64,000 nucleotides of DNA from Paraphysomonas bandaiensis (GCA_965644295.1 CBFFRP010000433.1:310001-374000), one strand, 5' to 3'; counted from the stretch's first letter, positions 22,515 to 35,000 are shown. Numbers and translations are program-made. Notes: generated from the letters alone by a model not told the origin.

Positions 22515-25193
22515 ATGCGTATACCTCTATATGCTGTATGGTGCACTCTGCTACTGTTGATTTATATCCCGTTGTGTCGACCAGATGAGGTTCCTAATGA
22601 CGCAAAGTTACTTTGGGATCGAATTAATGCCCCTTGGGACACATGGTGGGAGTTGTGGCATGGTCTAGGAGCATGCAGAGATGATAAGAGTCTCTTATTC
22701 GGTATCGATGATGAGATTTGTCGGCGAAGACGATGTATTATTTCATGGGGTGTGTCTGCTTTAATTGATTTAGATAAATTACACTTGTCTGATAACCCAG
22801 CTGATATTTCATATGATGGACATTTACATGATTGTTCCCTCCCATCTGGGGGTCAGACACGCTCCAAAAATTCCCCGAAGGTAACATTCGTATACACGTT
22901 ACATGGAAACGATGCAATGACTGCTAGGTCACTCATTGAAACTTTTCGAACAGCCCATGAAATATCCAGTGCTGAGTTTGTTATCGTTGATGATGCAAGT
23001 GATGTTCCTATGCCGTATACCGATCGCGTCATTAGACACTTAAAGAATATGTTTCAGACCGATATATCCACCATTACTCATACCGTTTCAAAGGGATTTG
23101 GCGCGAGCAACAACGTCGCTCTACGTCATGCTGTAGGAGAGTATGCGGTGTTATTAAATAGTGATGTACAAGTTCTTCCAGGGTGGATTACTTTGCTGAT
23201 GCGGACCATATTAACATACCCTGGTAAAGTCGGTATGGTTGGTCCGCTGCAGATATCGACTAGTCTCGAAGTTAATGAGGCTGGTGGGCTTCTATTTAGA
23301 GGGGGCTTGCCGCATAACATGGGACGTGGAAGTATTCCCAATAAGCAAGCAATGTATAACGCACGCATTGTGGATTACATTTCCGCTGCATGTGTACTAT
23401 TTCACCGCGAGACCTTTCTTGGCCTGGGTTTGTTCGACCCAGCATTCGAACCAGCCTACTATGAAGACACGGATGCTGCTGTTACGATGTATGAGCATGG
23501 CTACTTGACAATTCTTCAACCACTTGCTGTTGTAATTCATAAGGAAGGTGGAACAATTTCTTCTCAGACCAAAGAGGACTTGATGAAAAATCACAAGAAC
23601 CTGTTTTACAATAAACATAAAAGCCTTTTGGATGGATATTGTCCTGATCGACCAGGAAACTGTCATCAACCCATCTCGACGCATGATTTACATACGCATA
23701 TGTCGTTTATGAAACAGCCTAATAGAGTTTTAGTATTTGATCTCATTCCCCCGGAGCCTGATAAAGATGCTGGATCGATACGCTTGACAGAAATATTTCG
23801 CATTTTGCAGCAAGAAGGATTTTCAATTACGTTCGAACCCCTTTCCACGGGTCGGCATGTAAAATACATTCTCAATATACTTGCCAGTGGTATCAATTAT
23901 ATCTACCCTGAAACTGTTAAAGGTATGTCCCGGTACGCCCAGGAGCATGCTCCGCACGTACCACTGTATAGTTGCCCTTGGAAGCTAATAATTGCCTGTC
24001 GGAGGGATGTATTTTACAATCAGATTTTGCACCTTAAGCGATTGTGTCCCGAAACACCCATTATTTTTGATACTGTAGATGTTCATTTTCTTCGAGAAGA
24101 AAGAAAATTAGCCCAAGAGTGGGTTGATTTCACTGCTCAACATCAAAACTCTTCGCGAGCGGAGAAAAAACAAGGCTGGAATCGATTTCGAATTGCAAGA
24201 AACTCTTTGGAGAGCATGACATTTAGAGAAATGTCACTCATGAAGCTTGCCAATGTGACGTATGTTGTTAGCACCACCGAACGCGATTTATTGAAGGAAC
24301 AAGTTCCTGATCTTGATATAAGAGTAGTTTCTAATATTTATGATCCCCCTCCATCTCTACCTCCAAGTGACCCGGTCAATCGTCATGGTGCTCTCTTTGT
24401 GGGAAGTATGTGTCATCCACCAAACATTGGTGCGGTTGAATTCATTGTCCGGAGTATTTTAAGCAACCGCACTTTTCCTGATGGGTTTGTAATGCACATG
24501 GTGTTTTCCCGCCTCCAGGAATGTCCACAGGACATCGTACAAGAGGCTAGAGCGCATCGGCTTGTGAATGTTCATTTGGATGTATCAAATGAAGAGCTGG
24601 AACACCTTCATCATTCTGTAAAAATTGTGTTGGCACCGGTGATGTATGGTGCAGGAGTAAAGGGTAAGGTCAACTACGCATTACTTCATGGAGTACCGGT
24701 GGTGTCGACTACTATAGGTGCTGAAGGCATGAACTTAGTGAATGGCGCCAGCTTTCTCCTGGCTAATACCGAATTCGAATTTTACTCCGCTATTATGAGT
24801 CTGTATACGGATGTGTCTTTGTGGCATACTCTCCGGGAGGGCGGATTAAAAGTGATGCAAAACTATTTCAGCCGGGATGTTGCACACCGTACCATCAAGC
24901 AAACCTTGCAGGACTTGAAAATTGAAAAAGATCCTCCCAAGTGGCAGTGTCCTTATAGCGCAGACAACACATGCCCGTCTGTATTACAATCCCATGGAAG
25001 CATTGTAACACTCTCCACGCTGCCGGATGTCATACACATGTCACCTGTACCTGATAATCTGCAAGAAAAATTTAGATTAGAAACGATGTACCCCTGGTTA
25101 AGAAATAGGCCTGAAAACAACAACACTTTGATTCGTTCGAGCAAGCATCTCAGACAAGGGATCACGAAACAGGCGTTGCCGTTCGGTATTTAG
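22515..25193 (+). CDS. Two-domain glycosyltransferase (GT2 + GT4), secretory
   Basis: Single exon, 892 aa. Residues 1-24 are a hydrophobic signal peptide or anchor, so it should enter the secretory pathway. A GT2-type (GT-A fold) domain spans about 125-345: VTFVYTLHGN, EFVIVDDASD, a DXD-like LLNSDV, and the YYEDTDA motif of rhamnosyl/galactosyl-type GT2 enzymes. A GT4-type (GT-B fold) domain covers about 400-820 with LFVGSMCHPPN, LAPVMYGAGVKGKVNYAL and GVPVVSTTIGAEGM, the nucleotide-sugar binding half. Such fusions build polysaccharides or glycans with two successive transfers. The tandem and the intronless state resemble bacterial cell-surface polysaccharide enzymes, so acquisition by transfer is possible. 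Donor sugars cannot be read from sequence. Confidence 0.88.
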   Translation: MRIPLYAVWCTLLLLIYIPLCRPDEVPNDAKLLWDRINAPWDTWWELWHGLGACRDDKSLLFGIDDEICRRRRCIISWGVSALIDLDKLHLSDNPADISYDGHLHDCSLPSGGQTRSKNSPKVTFVYTLHGNDAMTARSLIETFRTAHEISSAEFVIVDDASDVPMPYTDRVIRHLKNMFQTDISTITHTVSKGFGASNNVALRHAVGEYAVLLNSDVQVLPGWITLLMRTILTYPGKVGMVGPLQISTSLEVNEAGGLLFRGGLPHNMGRGSIPNKQAMYNARIVDYISAACVLFHRETFLGLGLFDPAFEPAYYEDTDAAVTMYEHGYLTILQPLAVVIHKEGGTISSQTKEDLMKNHKNLFYNKHKSLLDGYCPDRPGNCHQPISTHDLHTHMSFMKQPNRVLVFDLIPPEPDKDAGSIRLTEIFRILQQEGFSITFEPLSTGRHVKYILNILASGINYIYPETVKGMSRYAQEHAPHVPLYSCPWKLIIACRRDVFYNQILHLKRLCPETPIIFDTVDVHFLREERKLAQEWVDFTAQHQNSSRAEKKQGWNRFRIARNSLESMTFREMSLMKLANVTYVVSTTERDLLKEQVPDLDIRVVSNIYDPPPSLPPSDPVNRHGALFVGSMCHPPNIGAVEFIVRSILSNRTFPDGFVMHMVFSRLQECPQDIVQEARAHRLVNVHLDVSNEELEHLHHSVKIVLAPVMYGAGVKGKVNYALLHGVPVVSTTIGAEGMNLVNGASFLLANTEFEFYSAIMSLYTDVSLWHTLREGGLKVMQNYFSRDVAHRTIKQTLQDLKIEKDPPKWQCPYSADNTCPSVLQSHGSIVTLSTLPDVIHMSPVPDNLQEKFRLETMYPWLRNRPENNNTLIRSSKHLRQGITKQALPFGI

Positions 25194-26423
25194 CTGTTTT
25201 TGTATTGCATACTTTTACTTATTATGTGCGATTTTGACATTTGAGCTTGTCAGCTGACTCAACTCATTACTTTTTTACACTTGAGCTTTCAACAGGTTAA
25301 TAACCAAATACATATATATTCCTCACGTAAAATATTTACCACCCATATGCACGTCGTCGTATTGAGTTGATCGCTAGAGTTTGAACAGAACTAACTTTCA
25401 GTTTTGATCAGATCAGAACTTGAATGTTATAATATACATCTTGGTCGAAAATCATCAGTTTTTTACTCAGTACAATTCTAATTACAATATGCGCATTGTA
25501 CTGTTTCATGCACTGCAGGTGATTCCGTTTGCAGTAGAATCTCAGCGGCTACTTCCATATATCCATATATAGTGCAAATCTTAGCATAAATATTACATAC
25601 CACCTCATATTTTACAGGGAGTACATCTATTGTATATCCACATAGTATAGTTAAGCACTTATCACAGTCGTAGCTATATGATTTAAAGTACTGCTAATCT
25701 TTTCAGTTTACGGGTTAGTTTGTGTACAGTATATATTACGATAGAAGGTGTAGAGAATAATATATCCATATTGCTTTTTTGAAAGTTTGCTTACAATATA
25801 TATATTGCTATACATAAAGCTATATTACAGTGTATAGTAACTACTACTTTTCATACCAAAAGTTTCTCTATTTACTTATATTAAATTATATAGATTATTG
25901 GTTTCATCGTGAACGATAATATTATGCTTACTGGTAAGAAGAGGAAACGTGTTTATACTAGCAAAAGCTTCTGTTTTGAAATACGGCAACATTATTTTCA
26001 CACAACAGAGAAGTTGTTGCTTCTGTTATAACAAATGAGAATATAAAGTCGCATAATGTATAGTCCCATATCCTTTATTCCTTCTCAATTTCTAACCGTT
26101 TTCGACCAAGATGAATTCTAATCAAGAGTGTATACAATAAACTATATCTTCTTCATACGAGTCAATGAACCATATCAGAAAGTAGTACGTTATATTTATA
26201 AACATGACTAAAATTCAAATAATATAACTAAGCGAATATATACAAGAGCACCACAGCATTCATAACAAGATCACTGGGTTTGGCTGATCGGGGCTATCGC
26301 TGTATTAATTCTATCAATAAAGCGAGCTACGAGCTAAGAAGACAATAACAACATCACTTCCCTGATGCTCATTGATCGTGATTACGCACTTTGACACAAA
26401 ACCACCCGGACTCTTAAACCCGT
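25194..26423. other. Long gene-poor spacer
   Basis: About 1.2 kb of AT-rich DNA between two convergent genes. TCTTGGTCGAAAATCATCAG near 25440 and CGTTTTCGACCAAGATGAAT near 26098 share an inverted TTGGTCGAAAA core. No gene, RNA gene or transposon end could be supported. Confidence 0.4.
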
Positions 26424-28692
26424 TTACAATTTTAATCTGGACGAATGAAATTGACTTCCATCGATTTCCGGCAATCTATAATCAGGTGTAGAAACACCCA
26501 ATAAAGTATCAGTCTCTTTATCGTGATGATAAGCGCACTCCTGATCATAAATGCTATTCGACAATGGCGAAGGTGATTGGCTATGGTCGCTACTACCACT
26601 GCCATTGTAGCTACCGTCAAGCCCTTCGACACGTATGTCGAACTCTTCCAGCTCACTATGATTGCAATAAACACAATTACGAAATGGGTCACAGCGTGGC
26701 AATATTTACACAAACAAAAGTTAATCATACCTGTCATCACTCTCTTCTCGACTAAAAAGCTGCAAAAAGTTATTAGTAAACTTAGCAACAGGAGTAAAAG
26801 ACATACTTGTTTGAACTTAGTCCGCACATTAATCATTTCGCAGACAGCGTAAAAGAGAATAGCAATCCACACGTCCGACACAATCAACATGAAAACAGAT
26901 ACTGTAACCATGACGATAACCCGATCATTCTGTGTATAAAATCTCTGTACATCACAGGTTGTCAATTCAAAACGTGTATGTCGTATACTAACCAAAGTAA
27001 TGTATTTTCACCGAATGCACACATACCCACATGCATGTAATAAATGTAACAAGTGAGACGTTTATGCATCGTCTATGACATTTATATATTCTGCCCATAT
27101 ACTGAAGTGCTATTTTATAATGTACGAACCGATCCGAAGGTCGTGCCCAATGCAACCCAGCCGCCGATTCCCCATACGAAATCCAGAGCTTTGGCGGCGC
27201 ATAATACGTAAAATCTACATCTCGACTTACAAATTCCATAGCTATGAGCAAAGATAAGGTTGCTACCTGTAGGGATTAAATCCATATGATAGTGGCATAG
27301 TTTGATCGCCTAGTCCCTTATTTTGAACATAATTCTTTATGTACCTGATGGATTTATTCATAGACTCCATTCAGTAATCGGAAATATGTAGCACATCGTG
27401 CAATGCTAAAGGTGTCCGATATAGCACTATAAAACTGCACACATACACAACATCTGGTAGTACATTGCTTACCCCATACTGCACCCGCAACATCCCGATA
27501 CGTACAGACACATTCGCACATCTGTGGAGTACATGATTCCAGCTTAGCTCTTGGGAAAACAATTTACAGAAAACAAATGAAAATAATACCTGTATCAACA
27601 TATATTCCATATCCGACAACTGCCGATGTTAATAGTTTTATCGGATAAAAATAAAATAGAGGTATCCCATGAGCTGGAGATGACATTAGTACACTAAATC
27701 GCATTGTAGTTACTGCTGCAATGCTCAAAGCCAAATAGCCAATGCAAACAACCTATATCATTAAAGATGATCACATAAATATGTTTTAAATTCTAGGATA
27801 TAGTTTTACCAGCTGTAGCCATCCTATAGCCAGAATACGATACTTAATATCTCTAAGTAAATTACGCGGCCTTGAGCATGGATACATAAACACTCTCAGT
27901 CGCCTAATATGAATACCAACATCCATTACATTCGTGGTACTGCAAGTCTTAAAACAATGGGGAGAGTAAATTCACAACACACATCTACAGTACACAAAAA
28001 TGTGTAGTATGAATTACCATATGATACATAGGGTTATATTGAGTCATTCAAGCTTTCACATACCGATGAATGTATTTTCTGGCACGGGCAGCCTCTGTGG
28101 AATGCTGCAGGACATTGTATAGCGCCCATCCTTTGCATAACCCAATAGTAGCTAGTACACTTTTTTTTGGAATACTATAAACACGATTTCTTTGAGAAAA
28201 CCATGTGATATCCATAGCTATAGATACCGCAACTAGCAACGCTAAGACTATTTGTGGTCGCACAGACCCTTTCGTAAAGTGACGATATTGAATGGACCCC
28301 AATAACGTTATCAATACTGCACTATTATAATTGGGCCCTGGTGATGTGATTTCAGAGCAAAATGATAATACCAGCCCAGTTAATATGAACAATATGCCCA
28401 TAGACCATGTACTTGATAGTCTGAAATACACTCTCATAGCTCTCTTAGCTTCACTATAAGCCCCCCATATATTAGAAGGTGAAAAATCTGATATGACTAA
28501 AATCAACCAATTGACACACTGATGAAAGGGAGAAGTCAAACAGTTCCTTGCCACAGCAGATGATTTCATTTTCTTTGATTTCTTCTTTTGTTTTGATTTT
28601 TTCATTTCAGATTTGGAATCTAAATAATTTTTTGATTTATGACGATGATGTCGTGGTTTGGTGTTAGTCTGCTGAATGCCATTAGTGTCCAT
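26424..28692 (-). CDS. Multi-pass membrane protein of unknown family, 9 exons
   Basis: Exons 28064-28692, 27810-27903, 27590-27752, 27473-27549, 27130-27309, 26989-27072, 26807-26944, 26731-26759 and 26424-26655 join in frame (541 aa). A basic N terminus (Lys/His-rich, residues 1-45) is followed by about seven or eight hydrophobic segments: SMGILFILTGLVLSF, PQIVLALLVAVSIAM, VVCIGYLALSIAAVTTM, LDFVWGIGGWVALGTTF and VIVMVTVSVFMLIVSDVWIAILFY are the clearest. A polar, acidic C tail of ~85 residues ends at TAA. I do not recognise the family; a receptor-like or transporter-like topology is possible. Exon 5 has no ATG-started open frame of its own, and was found by the acceptor CTAG at 27310 and matching phase. 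One or two small-exon joins could shift. Confidence 0.65.
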
Positions 28693-29240
28693 GGGTCATG
28701 TGACGGAAGATATCATGTGGAGGAGGCAGGTAAGTGTATGGATATGTATGATATTAACGGTTGTGGAAATGTCGATTGTTTCCACTAGATTTCAGTCTAC
28801 TATTGTATGTCATGCACACAAAATACGGCATTTTCATACAAAATCCCATGATTTCCAGTTTTATAATAATTTCCACTGTACTGTTGCTGCAGGTTCTTGT
28901 TTTTGTGCAGTAGCAGAGCACATAGCACTGTACATCAGTACATTATTGTGATGTCTCGCGTTATGGTGGACGGCAGTAGGAATTTCTACACAGTGCAGCA
29001 AGCCATACTGACCACCATAATGCGAGTACCCACCATCGACAGCATGTCCATATGCATATATAGATATATAGATATCCACACTGAATCTTGGCATTGATAT
29101 TCTGTTGAACTCTAACACTCATCATACGGGCGTAACACCTCCATAGAGTACACCTCTGATGTTAGAACGACTTGTTGGCCTGTACATCACACTGTTTCGT
29201 GACATATGTGCTCTCATTACCTGACCGTTAGTTCCGACCA
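28693..29240. promoter_or_regulatory. Upstream region of the membrane-protein gene
   Basis: The 5' flank of the gene starting at 28692, with ACATCAGTACATTATTGTGATGT near 28931 forming a short imperfect hairpin. No gene is visible. The boundary with the decayed segment to the right is not sharp. Confidence 0.3.
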
Positions 29241-29248
29241 GATATCAG

Positions 29249-29906
29249 TTGAACCACATGTCGTTCTACAACAATCACACTCTTCTTCATCGCCTCTTAA
29301 TCGATGAAGGGCCATGTGGTCTCGGTTGTCGTAGAGGCTGGGTCCATTGTTTTGAGATGGGTAGATGTTACTTCGAAAATCAATGGGTTCCTTTACCCGC
29401 GAATCGTTTATTCTCGATCCCCCTCGTCAAAAATGCACGCTTGTCCCAATGGATCTAATACGGCAAAATACGAGCCGGAAACCATTTCGACTATGACGCA
29501 GGATGAGATCGAATACTTTACGAAGCCGTACAAGATTTTTACGACCTGTTCGTGCCAAAATATATACTGACAAAAAAAGCTATTTGATGAATTTTGCAGG
29601 GGGGAACGAATAGATACATACCTTTTAAAGGCGACTACATCTAACCACGGTGGCAAAATTGATTTTTTAAAATGGCTTATTCGGTATAATACTTATTACC
29701 ATTTGCGAAACATATACTCGTCTGTTCAACAACACATGAAGCAGTGCTAAACCCTGCAGAAGAAAGATGGTGCTTTGGGCATAAATATGCGACAACATCC
29801 CTTCTCAAACGGCGGCAAAGAAAAACAAGGGGGTGAAGCACACGTATATCAGAATGAGTAAGTTCAAATCAATAATTTGCAATTCAGGTGAAGATACAAA
29901 AGGATG
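29249..29906 (+). pseudogene. Decayed coding sequence, unrecognised
   Basis: Reading shifts between two plus-strand frames with coding-like runs (29304-29567 with MTQDEIEYFTKPYKIF; then a run near 29610-29740) interrupted by stops. The codon mix is less AT-biased than the surroundings. It abuts the helicase pseudogene on the right, so both may come from one inserted segment. I cannot assign a family. Confidence 0.35.
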
Positions 29907-30480
29907 AATAATTGGGTGAAACATTTAAAATCCATTGTAACCCTAATCGAATAGTGGTTCTCGATGGTATCAAGCAATAGTATGTTCCGATTCAATGCAA
30001 CGACGACGAATTGTACTCTTTGATTTATATTTACGAAAACATGTCCATATGTACCAGGTCATGATTTATTGCAACAGCCCAAACACATGCGAGGTGCGAA
30101 ATGGCCATTTGAACCATAACTAATTTCCCAATGATTTTATTCATGGCAAGTTACCAATTCAAGAACGCGACGAGAAAATGAAAACATTTAGCGAGGGACG
30201 CATTCGCGTGCTTATATGCACAGGCGTGCGTTGTCGCGGCATTGATGTCCAACAAGTGGAACTAATGATTAATTTCGACTTTCCCTCCGACATTGACAAC
30301 CAGCTCCATCGAATCGGACGAAGTGGTCGATTTGGAAGAAGGGGGTGTGCGATAAACTTTATGTTTTATGTCCTTCATATATCACAAAAATGCAGCCAAC
30401 GTGGAACAACATTACCAAATTGACCTTAAAGAACTTCCGCTGGGTGATTCCATTCGTCAAAAAATTAGTTTGTAGTTTGT
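29907..30480 (+). pseudogene. DEAD-box RNA helicase (eIF4A-like) pseudogene
   Basis: Parts of the second helicase domain read in successive frames: RIVVLDGIKQ then an in-frame TAG, YVPIQCNDDELYSLIY, a frame change to VMIYCNSPNTCEVRN, then HGKLPIQERDEKMKTF and the long run GRIRVLICTGVRCRGIDVQQ, with HRIGRSGRFGRRG (motif VI), ending near NVEQHYQIDLKELPLG. Motifs IV, V and VI are in the order seen in eIF4A-like proteins. At least one stop and two or three frameshifts break it, and the N-terminal RecA domain is not found. It is not functional as it stands. Origin (processed host copy, or a helicase from an inserted virus or other element) is open. Confidence 0.7.
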
Positions 30481-31241
30481 AGGGGAAAACCGTAATAATG
30501 AATGAACGTATATCTTGAATGAATGCCGTAGCCAATACCCTACCGCCACCCATTTTTGATGGGTACCAACATATTGATATGGCAGAATATGTCACCAAAA
30601 TTCATTGCAATTTTCACCAGTTCATTACTGTTGCCCCACACAAGCTTCTACAGCAACAGACAGCACCTAGAAAATGAATAAAAGCGAGCACCTCCCCATA
30701 TCCATCAGTCGACCAATTCTGCAAACAATGTAAAAGTTCGTCGTGTCGTGTGCAAGAGGACACACCTGAGTCTAACGGCGGGAGTCTTGTGAATATGAGG
30801 CAGTGCCGTCTTTGAAAACATCAATCTCAAGAAAGTTTCCCCGCAATCCTCGAAGGAAGAATTCAATCGCGATCTAAACATTTTTAGGGGGGGTTGAGAA
30901 GACGACGTCCATTGTTGCGCTCTCGCATTGCAAGGGAATAAAAAGTGCTCTTTACGGAGAAAGGCCTGCAAATGAATTTAAAAATTTTGCGTCTTAGCTC
31001 TGTTGAAAACAGGTTTGGTGAGGATACGGATTTGCTCTCTCATATTGATAGCTTGAAGTGAAAAGCCTGTACAACTTGTTCCGTACCTTCTACAGAGTGA
31101 AGCTGAAATCGAAGCAACCGATGTACTTGAGATTCCCGTATTTTCCAGCGAAATGTAGATCAACATGAAGCCCCCTTCAAAGTTGAGCCCAATACATACG
31201 ATTGTCTGAACGTTAGTTTTTAATTCCGGAACCAAATCATT
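30481..31241. pseudogene. Degenerate, possibly once-coding segment
   Basis: Continuation of the decayed block. A minus-strand frame runs from 31235 to 30705 with one break near 30972, while the plus strand has scattered coding-like pieces such as FENINLKKVSPQSS. I cannot tell which strand was coding. No family is recognised. Confidence 0.25.
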
Positions 31242-31601
31242 GTGTCACATATTTTATCTCAATGGGAAAATGACTATGAGGAATATCGTCGGCAATTAAA
31301 TAGTAAAGATATTAGTTACAAGTCGCCAGAGCATATTGTTCAATTCAGTGGAATAATACTTGTGGAGTACGATTATAATGTTTTTAATCAAAGCTACGAA
31401 ATTAAGAAAACGGTGGATCAAGTTTGGGCTCACAAGATAACGAGTTCAGCACTTGAGTTAGTCAAGGCAATGAGTTATGATATGCTTCCTGAAACGACCC
31501 CCTCCGCAGTAGTCCAGAAGTGTGTCGAATTCCGGAATACGGAACGCCACAAATTAGTGCCGTATTTGCCTAATAGTTTTCTGAAGAAAAGCAATGAATG
31601 A
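31242..31601 (+). CDS. 119-codon open frame, unrecognised, in decayed region
   Basis: The frame encodes a mainly soluble, charged sequence (NDYEEYRRQLNSKDISYKSP, then ETTPSAVVQKCVEFRNTERH), with coding-like composition. The start codon is uncertain because a similar composition continues just upstream in the same frame without an ATG. It lies at the right edge of the block containing the helicase pseudogene and may be the best preserved piece of it. No homology recognised. Confidence 0.3.
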   Translation: MSHILSQWENDYEEYRRQLNSKDISYKSPEHIVQFSGIILVEYDYNVFNQSYEIKKTVDQVWAHKITSSALELVKAMSYDMLPETTPSAVVQKCVEFRNTERHKLVPYLPNSFLKKSNE

Positions 31602-31950
31602 AACCAAATTGATGAAGATTCATTCTGTTAAAAAGCAATGAAAAATTGAGAACATCATCGTATTTTGATTGAAGAACTTGCGCAACACGCTATCCAAAAA
31701 GTCGGAAAGTAGTGATGTACTGCAATCAGACGCACTCACAGTTTAGATATTGCAAAGTCGTAAACTGATATTGATGAATATTACTACTTTTATATTTATT
31801 TAGGAATATAGTTTCATGATGTCTTACGGCACTACTCATTCGACGGAAAAGCCTCATTTGACATTTTGGCGTTTTACACACAACATCACATACAGGGGAG
31901 TATGACATGACCAGCTTACTTTCCGTTTTTAAAACATCACAAACGGTTAC

Positions 31951-31967
31951 TAACCCTAACCCTAACT
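31951..31967. repeat. Short telomere-like CCCTAA run
   Basis: TAACCCTAACCCTAACT, about two and a half units of the TTAGGG-type repeat, sits internally between the decayed block and the SAMD9-like gene. It is too short to prove a former chromosome end. Confidence 0.5.
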
Positions 31968-32021
31968 GTAAAGTTTGCAAGAATGAAATCTAAGTATCAC
32001 AATAGTATTGATACACTTAAA

Positions 32022-35000
32022 TTACCTAACTCTAACAAGTGCAGAGCGATATCGATTCTCATATTTACTTCTTTGGGATGCAGCGTTTTCGTCCCTAGTC
32101 ACGAGGTCATCGAACAAAATCTTCATTTCTTCAAATGCCCTCTCATCCATTTTTTCACATGCGTAATGTCCCAATGTTTCTGCTAAATTACTCTTTGCCA
32201 AATCTCTGTACTTTTCACTTTCCTGTAAGCTTGCCAGGGCACAACGTGCAAGTGATACGGCTCGCTCAGAGTGCAGCAACTTCCTGTGAACTTTACTGCA
32301 GGAAATCAAGGCAAACTCTTGACAATACATCTTCACTGGATCAGACATGAATACCTCATCTATAAAATCCAAATCGCATTTTTCCTCGACACAACGGGTC
32401 TGAAATTCAGTGTAAGGCCTTTGAGGTGTCTCCACGAATACTGAGCGGTAAAATAGAGAAAATTGAGAGCTCGTCAATCTAATGCGACTCATAATACTCT
32501 TAACGCTGCACCATAATAATCGTAGCGATGTCTTGGGTTCTTCATTAAGGTGAGCATGGGCAACGTACACTTCAGCTAAACATGGATGCAAGAAGGAGAT
32601 GCATCTGCAACTCTTCCGATAAGAAGTCAATTCCAAGGCATGCGCAGATAAATTGTCGAAATCATATGAATCAACGCTAATTGGCCCAAATGATCCTGAG
32701 TAAAGCGACAAAAAAGCTAAAAATAAAATAGATTCCCGGTCAAATTCTGTCATTCTCTGGTAGATATTTTCAATGAATAATTTAGGAGGTGTAAATTTTC
32801 CATTAGTCGCTGTATGCATAACAACGTATATATGACGGTTCACCTTTTCATCTATATGCAGTTTCGCGTACGCGACAAGTTCACGCAGAGCACTCCAGGC
32901 ACCAGCAAATGCTTCCACGGAATAAAATTGGGTGCATAAGGCAGAAAGAAAGTCGCACGATAATATCGGGTTTACAGTAATTTGCGCTTTCGATTCAGAG
33001 AGTGTGATATACACAATACTAAGTTTAACACGAAGTTTAGCACGGTCAATTATTTCAGTGTCCAGTGCACCGATATGGTCATCCACTAGTAGTACTACCC
33101 ATCCACGCTGAATAGAATAAAGCCACTGAAGAAGATTCTCAGAACTGGGTGTCGTTTTCAAAATCTGCACATTCGCTTCGCTATTTCTGCTCAGGATCCA
33201 TCCCACAGAGAGCAACACAGTTGTGGCTCCTGATCCCGGATACTTTTTATATATTCGAACTATATCAACAGTACGACCTATATTACATCTAAGACGATTC
33301 AATACATCCATAGCCTGTGGAGTAATAGGTATAGTGCGGGCATCCAGTAGTACAAACGATAACGAGCTTTCACCATGACACCAGCGTCTTAATCGCTCCA
33401 ATATATCGTTCGGTGACAATAACGCTACATCAGACGACGCGGGTATTGGAGTCAAGAATGGTTGTGCTATATCACCTTTAAGTTCTTTCATTTGTACACT
33501 TCCTTGATCAGATAGAGATGACAAAACGGCGATATCCTGCAAGTTTAAGTCTTGAACTTCCAGCAAATTACGTACACGCAGATCATCATGCAGGCACGTA
33601 AACATGAGCGTCTGGATAGTGTCTGGAGACCCCAAATAATGAACAACGGATTGAGCCAGAATTCGACTATTCCAAGTAGTAATCAGCACTATATCACAGT
33701 GTCTTCGATACATAATTTCCGAGAGAGACCGCATCTCATCAGAGTTATGCACACAAAAGTCCAATGTAACAGGTTGGTCATTAACATATTCGTACAACGA
33801 ACTCTTCACATTACTCATATAGTGCTTGTCTTCAGCACGTAGCACCAATACACGTATTACCTCATCGGAGAGTAACGGAGAGTATAAGTCTCCAATTAGG
33901 GCTCCATCCTTCAATCCCTTGGCACGAAGCCAGATCTGAAGTGGAGACACTTTACGAGCAGGTAATAATTCTTTCGTTGAAATGTCTTCTAATTCGTGCT
34001 TTTGCATGCACGAAAGCACTGACTCATCGTCATCGTGGTTTGCATCACACAGTTCTCTATCTAGGCATACACAGTGATACAAGTCAGTATGTAGTGCTAC
34101 TTCCACGCACACCACTACTCGTGATGGTATTTCAATATTGAAATTATTCTCTTCGCAAATCCAATTGAATAAATAATCTGGAGGAGCATAGGTTTTACTC
34201 TGACGAACGGCGTTAATATATTGCGATGCTAATTGTGTAACGTGACAGTCAGTGGAGGTCAAGGTCAGGGAATCGACGGTCAGCAAATTCGTCACAATAT
34301 CATATGTACTGCATTCCACAAGCACTGATCGGCGGTCCGGTTCAGAGGAGTCCAGTATTGAACACCGTCCTACAAAATATCGTAGTGCCTGTTTCGCTTG
34401 CTCAGTAGTTAATTCAGCTCTATAGTACTTTCCTCCATTCCCCCAATCATCTGGGTTATCTCCAGTCACATTGTATACTTTGATCGCAACACACTCTGCA
34501 GGGATCGGTGGGAAAACAGCTCCAAAAAACCTGTCAATTGCTAAAGTAAAGTTGGTCTCTATCATTTCCAACTCAGGGCATGCAATCCCGATGCATGCAT
34601 GATTTTCGTCTGATATGCCTACCCAGAGCTGTGCCGTGTTTCCTGGTTGCACGGCATGAATACAAGGGAGAAACGAAGAGAATAAATAATCTCTTATCGT
34701 ATCACATTTGATCATATTCAAAGTATCGCATAATTTATATTCTCTCCATCGATGTTCACCAGATGGAGAGTGGACTGTACCACACTCCACACTGTCTTTA
34801 CACAGACAAAATTTCACTGTCCTATTGTTCACATGAGGTGAGCACAGTCTGTTGAAGTGGACTTTTTTCAGGCTGTTTAACCATTGTTCAGGTGATACCG
34901 ACATTGAATGAGAGGTACTTCGGCTATCAGGGAGGGTAATGTACGCAGCTTCTCCCAGTCCTTCGCTTGTAACCCTAACATATGAATGTGTACCATGTGA

